From Oscillospiraceae bacterium (GTDB lineage: Bacteria; Bacillota; Clostridia; Oscillospirales; Oscillospiraceae): a stretch of 15,865 nt of DNA. The position numbers and the translations under genes were made by a program. Location: contig SVKT01000023.1 in NCBI GenBank assembly GCA_015068335.1, forward strand, positions 1 through 15,865, read 5' to 3'. The notes under the pieces were generated by a model. That model searched no databases. It saw only the letters and a program-made list of their open reading frames with translations, and was not told where the DNA came from. Shown in pieces: positions 1-6,734 of this stretch (position 1 is its first letter; the number at the start of each line of letters is the position of its first letter).

Positions 1-323
1 GCTCCAAAGCCTCTTTCATTTTGCTGCTGATCGGCCTGCTTCTGTACAGCCAGCCCCTGTTTCTGGTGGGAATCCTCCTGTTTTCACTAACCACATTCTT
101 CCAACTCGTGACCCTTCCTGTGGAATTTAACGCCTCCCGGCGTGCCATTGAAACCATTGAGGGAAGTCACCTTCTGGATGAAGATGAGCTTTCCGGTGCC
201 AAAAAAGTACTGCGCGCCGCTGCGATGACCTACGTGGCCGCGCTGCTGACCTCTGTACTGCAACTTCTGCGCTATGTCCTGATTTTTGCAGGCAGAAACA
301 ACCGGCGGGGAGGAAATGACTGA
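1..323 (+). CDS. C-terminal part of a YugP-like membrane zinc metallopeptidase (partial)
   Basis: The gene enters from the left edge; the reading frame starts at base 3 and about 106 residues are visible. The visible part has a hydrophobic stretch, then the segment TLPVEFNASRRAIETIE, a polar stretch, and a second hydrophobic segment (roughly AAMTYVAALLTSVLQLLRYVLIFA) before a short basic tail. The LPVEFNASRRA element and this two-helix ending are characteristic of the YugP/Zn_peptidase_2 family of neutral zinc peptidases. In that family the HExxH catalytic motif lies further upstream, so it is outside this window. The protein should sit in the cytoplasmic membrane. The stop codon overlaps the start of rsmB by one base (TGATG), so the two genes are probably co-transcribed and translationally coupled. 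The physiological substrate is unknown for the family. Confidence 0.8.
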   Translation, partial: SKASFILLLIGLLLYSQPLFLVGILLFSLTTFFQLVTLPVEFNASRRAIETIEGSHLLDEDELSGAKKVLRAAAMTYVAALLTSVLQLLRYVLIFAGRNNRRGGND

Positions 324-1648
324 TGCGTTCTGCCCGTGAATCCGCGCTGCGGGTCCTGATCAGTTGCCGCACCAACCACGCCTGGGCAGATGCCGCGCTG
401 AAAGCGCAGTTGAACCGGGACGGTTTGTCCGGCGCAGACGCCGCCCTTTGCAGCCGCATCGTATACGGCGTTATGCAGCAGCAGATGCTGCTGGATCACT
501 ATCTTGCAGCCTATTGCTCTCAAAAGCCGGACCATTTGCAGCCGCCGCTGCTGGAAATCCTGCGGATGGGTGCATATCAGATCCTGTTTCTCGACAAGAT
601 CCCGGACAGCGCTGCCGTCAACACCTCTGTGGAACTGGCGAAACTGCATAGGAGAGGACAGGCGGCCGGTCTGGTCAATGCGGTTCTGCGCAAGATCTCC
701 CAAAACAAAGACGCGCTGCCCGCCATTCCCGAGCATAACGAACTCCAATATCTTTCCATTCGGTACAGCCATCCCAAATGGCTTGTAAAACGGCTGCTGG
801 CGTTGCTTGGCAGGGAGGAGGCTGAGGCCTTCCTCGCCTCTGACAACACGGTGACCCCCATTACCATCCAGGTCAACCCGCTGAAAACAAACACTGCGGC
901 TTTGACCGCAGCGCTCACGGACGCCGGCGTTTCCGTTTCTCCCCACAGTTGGGTGCCGGACTGTCTGGAACTTTCAGAAACCGGCGACCTTACAAAGTTG
1001 TCCGCATTCCGGGAGGGCGCCTTCATCGTTCAGGATCCGGCGGCTCGACTGGTCTCTCTGGTCGCCGGCGTGCAGCCGGGACAGCGCGTGCTGGACGTGT
1101 GTGCCGCACCGGGCGGCAAATCGTTCAGCAGCGCCTTCGCGATGGGTGATCAGGGCGAGATCGTCGCCTGCGATCTGCACGAAAACAAACTGATCCGGGT
1201 GAGGGAGAGCGCTGCGCGGCTGGACGTGCATTGTGTGCATACCGCCGCGGCCGACGGCAGAGTCTTCCGTCCGGAATGGGAAGGGGCCTTCGACACCGTC
1301 ATCGTTGACGCGCCCTGTTCCGGTCTCGGTATCATTCGAAAAAAACCGGATACCCGCTATAAAAAGGCGGACGATCTGTTTACCCTTCCTGTGGTGCAGT
1401 CCGCCATTCTGGAAAACGCGGCACGCTATGTCCGTCCCGGCGGCGTGCTGGTCTATTCCACCTGCACCATCCTGCCGGAGGAAAACGAACAGGTCGTGCA
1501 GACCTTCCTGTCCGGGCATCCCGACTTTGCTTTGAGTCCCTTTTCGCTGCCGCTTCCTGTTGAGGAAACCGACGGCAGCCTGACCCTTTGGCCTCAGCGC
1601 CACAACACCGACGGTTTTTACATCTGCCGTATGACACGGCACCAGTGA
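323..1648 (+). CDS. rsmB: 16S rRNA (cytosine(967)-C5)-methyltransferase RsmB
   Basis: The 441-residue product is the usual length for RsmB. Residues 1 to about 135 form the NusB-like RNA-binding domain (SRIVYGVMQQQ, LRMGAYQILFLDKIP, AVNTSVELAK). The rest is a Rossmann-fold methyltransferase. The SAM-binding motif DVCAAPGGKS covers residues 258-267. The two cysteines of RNA m5C methyltransferases are present: Cys332 in DAPCSGLG and the catalytic nucleophile Cys381 in YSTCTILPEEN. In E. coli this enzyme methylates C967 of 16S rRNA before 30S assembly is complete. The start codon overlaps the upstream stop (TGATG), and rlmN follows after 9 bases, so this belongs to a translation/signalling operon. 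An RsmB paralogue with another target cytosine cannot be excluded, but the N-terminal NusB-like domain argues for RsmB. Confidence 0.95.
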   Translation: MRSARESALRVLISCRTNHAWADAALKAQLNRDGLSGADAALCSRIVYGVMQQQMLLDHYLAAYCSQKPDHLQPPLLEILRMGAYQILFLDKIPDSAAVNTSVELAKLHRRGQAAGLVNAVLRKISQNKDALPAIPEHNELQYLSIRYSHPKWLVKRLLALLGREEAEAFLASDNTVTPITIQVNPLKTNTAALTAALTDAGVSVSPHSWVPDCLELSETGDLTKLSAFREGAFIVQDPAARLVSLVAGVQPGQRVLDVCAAPGGKSFSSAFAMGDQGEIVACDLHENKLIRVRESAARLDVHCVHTAAADGRVFRPEWEGAFDTVIVDAPCSGLGIIRKKPDTRYKKADDLFTLPVVQSAILENAARYVRPGGVLVYSTCTILPEENEQVVQTFLSGHPDFALSPFSLPLPVEETDGSLTLWPQRHNTDGFYICRMTRHQ

Positions 1649-1657
1649 GAGGCTTTT

Positions 1658-2704
1658 ATGACCGATTTGAAATCCTTGACGCAGCAGGAGATCACCGCGC
1701 TGCTGCAAACGATGGGGCAGCCCGCCTTCCGCGGAAAGCAGGTATTCGGCTGGCTGCATAAAGGCGTGCGGACCTTTGAGGAGATGTCCAATCTCCCCAA
1801 ACCCCTGCGGGACAAACTTGCTGCGGAATGTATCCTCACGCCGCCCACTGTGGCGCGCAAGCAGATCTCCCAGCAGGACGGCACCATCAAATACTTATGG
1901 GAACTGGCAGACGGTAACTGCATTGAAACCGTTTTGATGCGCTACCATCACGGGAATACGGTGTGTATCTCCTCGCAGGTCGGCTGCCGTATGGGCTGTG
2001 CGTTCTGTGCGTCCACCATCGCAGGCAAAGTCCGCGACCTGACGCCGGCGGAAATGCTGGATCAGGTGCTGTTTACCCAACTGGACTCCGGTCTGCCCAT
2101 CTCCAACATCGTGCTGATGGGCATCGGAGAACCCACAGACAATCTGGACAACGTCCTGCGGTTCCTGGAACTGGTCAATCATCCCGACGGATTGAACATC
2201 GGTATGCGGCACATTTCTCTGTCCACCTGCGGCATTGTTCCGGGAATTGAGAGACTGGCTGAACTGGGATTGCAGTTGACCCTCTCCGTGTCACTCCACG
2301 CACCGGACAATGAGACCCGAACCCGCATTATGCCCGTGAACCGCGCCTACGACGTCGAGTCGCTGTTTTGTGCCTGTCACGAATACTTCCGCAAGACCGG
2401 CAGACGTATTTCTTTTGAATACGCTATGATCGACGGCGTCAACGATCAGGATTGGCAGGCCGACCTGATCGCAGAAAAACTCAAAGGGATGCCGGGACAC
2501 GTCAATCTCATTCCTCTCAATGACGTTGTGGAAAGTCCCTTCAAACCCTCAAAGCGCGTTGCTGCATTTCAAAAACGGCTGGAATCTCACGGTATCACCG
2601 CAACTGTCAGGCGCAGCCTGGGCGGCGATATCGACGCATCCTGCGGACAACTTCGCAGAAAAGCGATGGAAGCCGCAAAAAAAGGAGTTGATGCAAATCT
2701 ATGA
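1658..2704 (+). CDS. rlmN: Dual-specificity 23S rRNA/tRNA adenine-C2 methyltransferase RlmN (radical SAM)
   Basis: The 348-residue product has the complete RlmN architecture. An N-terminal helical domain (KQVFGWLHKGVRTFEEMSNLPK) leads into a radical-SAM barrel with the CxxxCxxC cluster GCRMGCAFC (Cys110, Cys114, Cys117), which binds the [4Fe-4S] cluster. The two cysteines of the ping-pong mechanism are also present: Cys103 in VCISSQVGC and Cys329 in DASCGQLRR, the one that should carry the methyl group. Other landmarks are NIVLMGIGEPTDN and HISLSTCGIVPGI. RlmN makes m2A in 23S rRNA (A2503 in E. coli) and in some tRNAs at position 37. The start lies 9 bases after the rsmB stop, with a GAGAGG-like ribosome site. 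The 3' end overlaps stp by four bases (ATGA). Confidence 0.96.
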   Translation: MTDLKSLTQQEITALLQTMGQPAFRGKQVFGWLHKGVRTFEEMSNLPKPLRDKLAAECILTPPTVARKQISQQDGTIKYLWELADGNCIETVLMRYHHGNTVCISSQVGCRMGCAFCASTIAGKVRDLTPAEMLDQVLFTQLDSGLPISNIVLMGIGEPTDNLDNVLRFLELVNHPDGLNIGMRHISLSTCGIVPGIERLAELGLQLTLSVSLHAPDNETRTRIMPVNRAYDVESLFCACHEYFRKTGRRISFEYAMIDGVNDQDWQADLIAEKLKGMPGHVNLIPLNDVVESPFKPSKRVAAFQKRLESHGITATVRRSLGGDIDASCGQLRRKAMEAAKKGVDANL

Positions 2705-3438
2705 AAGCGTGGGGCATTACCGATATTGGACTGGTTCGGCGAGAGAATCAGGATTCCTACACCATCTGCCAGGAAATGCCTTCCGGGCATCTCGTCTGTG
2801 TGGTCTGTGACGGTATGGGCGGCGCCGCCGGCGGCCAGGTGGCCAGCAGCATCGGCGTCGAGGTTTACATCTCGGAACTCAAAAAAGTCCTGACGGCAGA
2901 AATGAGTCCGGAACAGATTCGGGAGGCATCCTCCTACGTTGTCTCTCTGGCAAACGAAGCCATTCGCTCCGCTGCCGCCGAGCAGGAGGAGTATCAGAAT
3001 ATGGGAACCACGCTGGTGGCTGCGATTTCCTGCGGAAGCGGAATGGTCATCAGCAACGTGGGTGACAGCCGAGCCTATCACATTACCCCCAACGGCATTA
3101 CCCGGGTCACCAAAGATCACTCCCTTGTGGAGTCTATGGTGGATCAGGGCACCATTACCGCCGAGGAAGCGCGCCGTCACCCCAACCGCAACCTGATCAC
3201 CCGGGCCCTTGGCCCGGATACCAACGCCCAATGCGACGGGTACATCTGCACAATGGCTGCGGGAGATTTCCTTCTGCTGTGCACGGACGGACTTGTGGAT
3301 ACTGTCAGCGATCAGGAGATCCTCTTTGAGGTTGTACACGGTGCAGGCCCGGACGACTGTCTGGAACGCCTGCTGGAAATTTCCAAACAGCACGGAGCAC
3401 CGGACAATGTGACGGCTGTTTTGGTACAGAATCTGTAA
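2701..3438 (+). CDS. stp: PP2C-type Ser/Thr phosphatase (Stp/PrpC)
   Basis: This 245-residue protein has all metal-binding landmarks of bacterial PPM/PP2C phosphatases: RRENQD (residues 13-18), VCDGMGG with Asp37, GTTLVAA, NVGDSRAYH, TKDHSL, LLCTDGLVD with Asp196, and GAPDNVT with Asp235 near the C-terminus. It has no signal peptide or membrane segment, so it acts in the cytoplasm. The family uses Mn2+/Mg2+ to remove phosphate from Ser/Thr residues, including those added by the adjacent kinase. The ATG overlaps the rlmN stop (ATGA), which implies translational coupling. The nearest good ribosome site (AAAGGAG, 2681-2687) is rather far upstream. The phosphatase-kinase pairing with prkC is the classical Firmicutes arrangement. 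Confidence 0.95.
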   Translation: MKAWGITDIGLVRRENQDSYTICQEMPSGHLVCVVCDGMGGAAGGQVASSIGVEVYISELKKVLTAEMSPEQIREASSYVVSLANEAIRSAAAEQEEYQNMGTTLVAAISCGSGMVISNVGDSRAYHITPNGITRVTKDHSLVESMVDQGTITAEEARRHPNRNLITRALGPDTNAQCDGYICTMAAGDFLLLCTDGLVDTVSDQEILFEVVHGAGPDDCLERLLEISKQHGAPDNVTAVLVQNL

Positions 3439-3453
3439 GAAAGGAGAGAGACC

Positions 3454-5436
3454 GTGGATCAGTATATCGGAAAAATGCTGGACAATCGCTATGAGATCCT
3501 GGAACGCATCGGCACAGGCGGTATGGCGGTGGTCTACAAGGCAAAATGCCATCGCCTGAACCGTCTGGTGGCCATCAAGATCCTGAAATCCGATCTGGCG
3601 CAGGATGAAGATTTCCGCCGTCGTTTCAACGCGGAATCCCAGGCCGTTGCGCAGTTGTCGCACCCGAACATCGTTTCTATCTACGATGTGTCCCGCGGCG
3701 GTGATACCGAGTATATCGTTATGGAACTTATTGATGGTATCACGCTGAAACAATATATGGAGAAGCGAGGCCAGTTGAACTGGCGGGAATCCCTGCACTT
3801 CATCTCCCAGATTATGAGAGGTCTGGCCCACGCCCATTCCCGCGGCATCGTCCACCGGGACATCAAGCCGCAGAACATTATGGTTCTGCGGGATGGCAGC
3901 GTACGCGTCGCCGATTTCGGCATCGCCTGTCTGGAAAACTCCGCCCAGACGCTGACGCAGGAAGCCCTTGGCTCCGTGCATTATATCTCTCCCGAACAGG
4001 CCAGAGGTGACCGCACAGATGCCCGCAGCGATATCTATTCCTCCGGTGTCGTGCTCTATGAAATGCTTACCGGACGGCTTCCCTTTGAAGGCGATTCCGC
4101 CGTTTCTGTGGCAATCCAGCACCTCAGTTCCATCCCCCTGGCCCCCCGCGAGATCAATCCCGACATCCCCGAGCAGTTGGAATTGATCTGTATGAAGGCA
4201 ATGGCTCCCGATTTGGAAAAGCGATATTTCTCTGCTGATGATATGACTACCGATTTGGAGGAGTTCCGTAAAAACCCGAATGTCTCCCTTGATTTCAAAT
4301 TGATAGATCTGCGCCCCGAGGAACCGGATGAACCCACTCGTCCTTTGCGGGCCGCGGCAGATCCGCATAACGCGAAAGCAGCACCGCAGCAACGGGAGCG
4401 CCGCGGATTCGTTGATCCGGAATACAACGATGGCGAACCTCCCCGCAGCACCAGACGGCAAACGATCCTGATGATCATCGTTGCCGCCCTGGCTCTGGCC
4501 GTAGCCGGTGTTCTGCTGCACTCCATTATCACTTCCTTTGACAGCGAGCCCATCGAACAGTATATGGTGCCCGACGTCCTGGGTCTGACGATCGAACAGG
4601 CTTATGAACGCGCCGGCGTCAAGGGGATCTTCACCATCGAAGAGGCCGGCAGTGAGTTCAACAAGGATGTCCTGCCCGGCCAGATCATCCGGCAGGATCC
4701 CTCGGAGGGCGAGTATCGCAAGGGCACAAACCGCGTCATTCGCGTCTGGGTCAGCGCCGGCGAGGATACCGTCCCGATGCCGAATGTGGAGGGAATCACC
4801 CCCGTACAGGCCGAGGTGGAGTTGAAGAAACTGCTCAACCAGTATAATCTGGTGCTGGAAGCGCTGGAAAAGGACAAGCAGTACAGCGACACCATTACCC
4901 CCGGCTATATCGTCTCCACGATCCCGGCAGAGGGAGAGCCTCTGAGACGGGGCGACACCATCCGTCTGCTGGTCAGCAAAGGACCCAAACCGCCCGACAC
5001 CATTGTTGTTCCTCATTTTGTGGGCTTGCAGATCGATATGGCCCTGCCGCAACTTCCCACCTGGAAACTGATTTGCGACGAGGAGACCGACATTGAACTG
5101 GTCGACAGTCTGGAACCCGCCGGAGAGATCATCTGGCAGAGCCTTGACGTTATGACCGAAGTGCCTGAGGGCTCCACCATCCAGTTCCAGGTCAGCACAG
5201 GCAAACCCCCGAAAATCTCCGAGACCTACGATCTGCCGCAGGACGGACGGGAATCCGTTTATGTGGAGGTCTACGTAGGCGATGAGGCAGAACCGCAATT
5301 CGCCGAAACTGTCGACTGCTCCAAGGAAACCGTCACCGTTACGCTGGACGGCGAGGGCGTGCAATTCATCTCCGTCTACTTTGATGGAGAACTTGACGAT
5401 TATTCCTCCCACTTCCTGGACTTTAATTTACAGTAA
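3454..5436 (+). CDS. prkC: PASTA-domain Ser/Thr protein kinase (PrkC/PknB type)
   Basis: The 660-residue protein starts at GTG with AAAGGAG just upstream. Kinase domain: glycine loop IGTGGMAVVY (19-28), ATP lysine Lys42, catalytic loop HRDIKPQN (134-141), DFG at 154-156, an activation loop with Thr166 and Thr168, then GSVHYISPEQARG. A basic/proline-containing juxtamembrane stretch precedes one membrane helix at about 337-359, followed by three extracellular PASTA repeats (about 371-438, 440-511 and 516-583). A further stretch of about 75 residues, predicted to be beta-rich, ends the protein. PASTA kinases sense muropeptides or lipid II and control cell-wall growth, dormancy exit and translation. 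Stp upstream should reverse its action, and rsgA follows after two bases. The last 75 residues have no assignment beyond an Ig-like or beta-sandwich guess. Confidence 0.95.
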   Translation: MDQYIGKMLDNRYEILERIGTGGMAVVYKAKCHRLNRLVAIKILKSDLAQDEDFRRRFNAESQAVAQLSHPNIVSIYDVSRGGDTEYIVMELIDGITLKQYMEKRGQLNWRESLHFISQIMRGLAHAHSRGIVHRDIKPQNIMVLRDGSVRVADFGIACLENSAQTLTQEALGSVHYISPEQARGDRTDARSDIYSSGVVLYEMLTGRLPFEGDSAVSVAIQHLSSIPLAPREINPDIPEQLELICMKAMAPDLEKRYFSADDMTTDLEEFRKNPNVSLDFKLIDLRPEEPDEPTRPLRAAADPHNAKAAPQQRERRGFVDPEYNDGEPPRSTRRQTILMIIVAALALAVAGVLLHSIITSFDSEPIEQYMVPDVLGLTIEQAYERAGVKGIFTIEEAGSEFNKDVLPGQIIRQDPSEGEYRKGTNRVIRVWVSAGEDTVPMPNVEGITPVQAEVELKKLLNQYNLVLEALEKDKQYSDTITPGYIVSTIPAEGEPLRRGDTIRLLVSKGPKPPDTIVVPHFVGLQIDMALPQLPTWKLICDEETDIELVDSLEPAGEIIWQSLDVMTEVPEGSTIQFQVSTGKPPKISETYDLPQDGRESVYVEVYVGDEAEPQFAETVDCSKETVTVTLDGEGVQFISVYFDGELDDYSSHFLDFNLQ

Positions 5437-5438
5437 CT

Positions 5439-6329
5439 ATGGGGGAAGGACGAATCCAAAAAGCCCTCAGCGGCTTCTATTACGTGGATACCGGCACAGA
5501 ACTCCTGACCTGCCGCGCCAGAGGAAAATTCCGCAAGGACGGGATCTCTCCTCTTGTGGGCGATTGGGTAGAGGTTCGTGAACTGGGAAACGGCCAAGGC
5601 TTTATCGAACGCATCTGTCCGCGCCGCAATGCTTTCACGCGTCCAGCGGTTGCCAACATCGATCAGTTGGTCATCATCGCCTCCGGCGCCATTCCGAAGA
5701 CGGATCCGTTTCTCATCGACCGCGTCGCCGCCATCGCAGAATTAAAGGGCTGCGATGTGCTGATCCTGCTGAACAAGTGCGATCTGGATCAGGCAGACGA
5801 GTTATACGACATCTACCACGCATCCGGCTTCCGCATCCTGCGCGTCAGTGCCGAAACCGGGGAGGGGTTGGAGGAACTGATCCCTCTGATCTCCGGAAAA
5901 TTGTCGGCCTTTACCGGCAATTCCGGCGTTGGAAAATCCAGCATCCTGAATGCGCTGGATCCCGCATTCCAGTTACAGGTCGGCGAGGTCAGCAACGCGC
6001 TTGGCCGCGGACGGCACACTACCCGCCACGTGGAGTTGTTCCGTCTTGCCTGCGGGGCGGAGATCGTGGATTCTCCGGGCTTTTCCTCCTTTGAAACCGA
6101 GGAACTGAATCTGGAACTGAAACACCGCCTCCCCGAGACCTTCCGAGAATTTGTTCCGTACACAGCAGACTGCCGCTTCGTAGGATGCAGCCACACCAAG
6201 GAGAAGGGCTGCGCCGTACTGGATGCTCTGCGGCAGGGAAGAATCCAAAAAAGTCGTCACGCCAGTTATCTGCGCCTTTTCGAGGAACTGAAACCACTGA
6301 AAGACTGGCAGGAACGCCAGAAAAACTGA
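5439..6329 (+). CDS. rsgA: Ribosome small-subunit-dependent GTPase RsgA
   Basis: The 296-residue protein has the three-part RsgA layout. An N-terminal OB fold (about 1-70) is followed by a GTPase domain whose motifs are in circularly permuted order: G4 NKCD (112-115) comes before the P-loop GNSGVGKSS (160-168) and G3 DSPGFSS. A C-terminal zinc module follows with Cys245, Cys250, His252 and Cys258 (C-x4-C-x-H-x5-C). RsgA checks late 30S maturation and releases RbfA. The permuted GTPase order is normal for this family. The ATG is two bases after the prkC stop and has no clear Shine-Dalgarno sequence, so translation probably depends on coupling to prkC. It is the last gene before a strong terminator. 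In Bacillus subtilis rpe and thiN come next; here they are absent. Confidence 0.96.
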   Translation: MGEGRIQKALSGFYYVDTGTELLTCRARGKFRKDGISPLVGDWVEVRELGNGQGFIERICPRRNAFTRPAVANIDQLVIIASGAIPKTDPFLIDRVAAIAELKGCDVLILLNKCDLDQADELYDIYHASGFRILRVSAETGEGLEELIPLISGKLSAFTGNSGVGKSSILNALDPAFQLQVGEVSNALGRGRHTTRHVELFRLACGAEIVDSPGFSSFETEELNLELKHRLPETFREFVPYTADCRFVGCSHTKEKGCAVLDALRQGRIQKSRHASYLRLFEELKPLKDWQERQKN

Positions 6330-6334
6330 ACCAA

Positions 6335-6365
6335 GAGCCGCCGGAATATTCCGGCGGCTCTTTTT
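6335..6365 (+). terminator. Rho-independent terminator of the rsmB-rsgA operon
   Basis: A perfect 26-base palindrome (6335-6360, arms GAGCCGCCGG / CCGGCGGCTC around AATATT) lies five bases after the rsgA stop and is followed directly by TTTTT. The GC-rich stem and U-tract make this a textbook intrinsic terminator that separates the housekeeping operon from the sporulation genes. Confidence 0.93.
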
Positions 6366-6394
6366 GCACCATCCTCCTTTCCGTTGTATATACT
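6364..6394 (+). promoter_or_regulatory. Weak candidate promoter for the 53-aa peptide gene and spoVM
   Basis: TATACT at 6389-6394 could be a sigma-A-like -10. TTGCAC at 6364-6369 could be its -35, but the spacer is 19 bases and the hexamer overlaps the terminator U-tract. Reading 6387-6394 (TATATACT) as a sigma-E -10 gives six of eight matches to CATACACT, but I find no matching -35 at 14-15 bases. Some promoter is needed here because the terminator just upstream should stop read-through. Which sigma factor reads it is unclear. Confidence 0.25.
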
Positions 6395-6420
6395 GAAACA
6401 GAAGAAAGGAGGTGCAGCAT

Positions 6421-6582
6421 ATGTTTTTTCACGGACGGGGAAGCGGAAGTTTTCTTCTGGGCGTCTGCGCCACAGCGCTCGGCGCCGGAATCCTGATCGC
6501 CGCGATCTTTCCGGTTGGCGCGCTTCTGTTTCTGGTTGCATTTTTGCTGATCGCGTGCGGCTGCGCCTGCTGCCGGCGTTAG
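6421..6582 (+). CDS. Small glycine-rich membrane protein (53 aa) upstream of spoVM, unknown function
   Basis: I do not recognise a named family. The frame starts at ATG 6421 behind a near-perfect ribosome site (AAAGGAGGTG, about 6405-6414), so it is very likely translated. The product starts MFFHGRGSGS and continues with two short hydrophobic stretches, roughly residues 11-30 and 32-47, split by a proline at 31. These could form one kinked helix or a hairpin. It ends in the cysteine-rich, basic tail CGCACCRR. Four cysteines in the last eight residues would suit metal binding, acylation or thiol chemistry. It lies 15 bases before spoVM, whose own ribosome site starts just after its stop, so both are probably on one transcript. 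From its neighbours I infer a role at the forespore membrane, but nothing in the protein proves it. Confidence 0.75.
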   Translation: MFFHGRGSGSFLLGVCATALGAGILIAAIFPVGALLFLVAFLLIACGCACCRR

Positions 6583-6597
6583 AAAGGAGTTTCTGAT

Positions 6598-6675
6598 ATG
6601 AACATCGTTGTCTGGAAATCGCCCAAAGCCCTGCGCGGCATCCTGCGGAAATTGTTTCGGGTCAAGGAGGCATAA
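6598..6675 (+). CDS. spoVM: Stage V sporulation protein M, SpoVM (25 aa)
   Basis: This tiny frame is preceded by GAAAGGAG at suitable spacing. Position by position it matches Bacillus subtilis SpoVM (26 residues) without gaps: Lys7, Pro9, Lys10, Leu12, Gly14, Ile15 and Arg17 are all shared, and the remaining hydrophobic positions of the amphipathic helix are kept. Pro9 is the residue known to be needed for SpoVM to recognise the convex forespore membrane. SpoVM inserts shallowly into the outer forespore membrane and recruits SpoIVA to start coat assembly. The location downstream of prkC-rsgA matches the B. subtilis neighbourhood, where spoVM follows thiN. The adjacent sipL and nearby spoIVA support the call. 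The stop codon overlaps an ATG (TAATG, 6673-6677) that I do not regard as the sipL start. Confidence 0.9.
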   Translation: MNIVVWKSPKALRGILRKLFRVKEA

Positions 6676-6698
6676 TGCCGCCCCGCGGTTCATACAGT
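6670..6698 (+). promoter_or_regulatory. Sigma-E-type promoter of sipL
   Basis: A -35 like GCATAAT (6670-6676, one mismatch to the sigma-E consensus with ATATT) and a -10 CATACAGT (6691-6698, matching CATACAnT) are separated by 14 bases, the preferred sigma-E spacing. Transcription would start near 6704-6706, leaving about 30 bases of leader before the sipL ATG at 6735. That start site lies downstream of the ATG at 6675 and so excludes it for this transcript. The promoter overlaps the end of spoVM. Confidence 0.7.
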
Positions 6699-6713
6699 GG
6701 GGATATGAACCGC
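6685..6713 (+). repeat. Inverted repeat between spoVM and sipL
   Basis: A perfect 10-base inverted repeat, GCGGTTCATA (6685-6694) and TATGAACCGC (6704-6713), encloses a 9-base loop. No T-tract follows, so it is not an intrinsic terminator. The left arm contains the first four bases of the sigma-E -10, so as DNA it could be an operator or cruciform over the promoter. On read-through RNA from spoVM it would form a hairpin just before the sipL ribosome site. Confidence 0.75.
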
Positions 6714-6734
6714 AGGGAAAGGAAGGGGACCGCA

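Noticed and set aside
272..946. Minus-strand open frames opposite rsmB
   Set aside because: They are shadows of rsmB. The plus-strand product has the full RsmB motif set, and the minus-strand translations resemble no family I know.
2587..5412. A 941-codon open frame on the minus strand opposite stp and prkC
   Set aside because: It lies wholly antisense to two genes whose protein motifs are complete. Its translation shows no recognisable domain, and its length is explained by codon bias of the coding strand. I see no ribosome site that would favour it.
5439..6329. Permuted GTPase motif order in RsgA as a novelty
   Set aside because: The order G4-G1-G2-G3 is the normal state of the RsgA/YlqF group, unlike the permutation in the binding protein.
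6675..6734. Alternative sipL starts at 6675 and 6705
   Set aside because: The first lies upstream of the predicted sigma-E transcription start and the second lies at or close to it. Both add residues unlike the family start MELELKK. The ATG at 6735 has a good ribosome site. I keep the longer form only as a possibility for read-through RNA.
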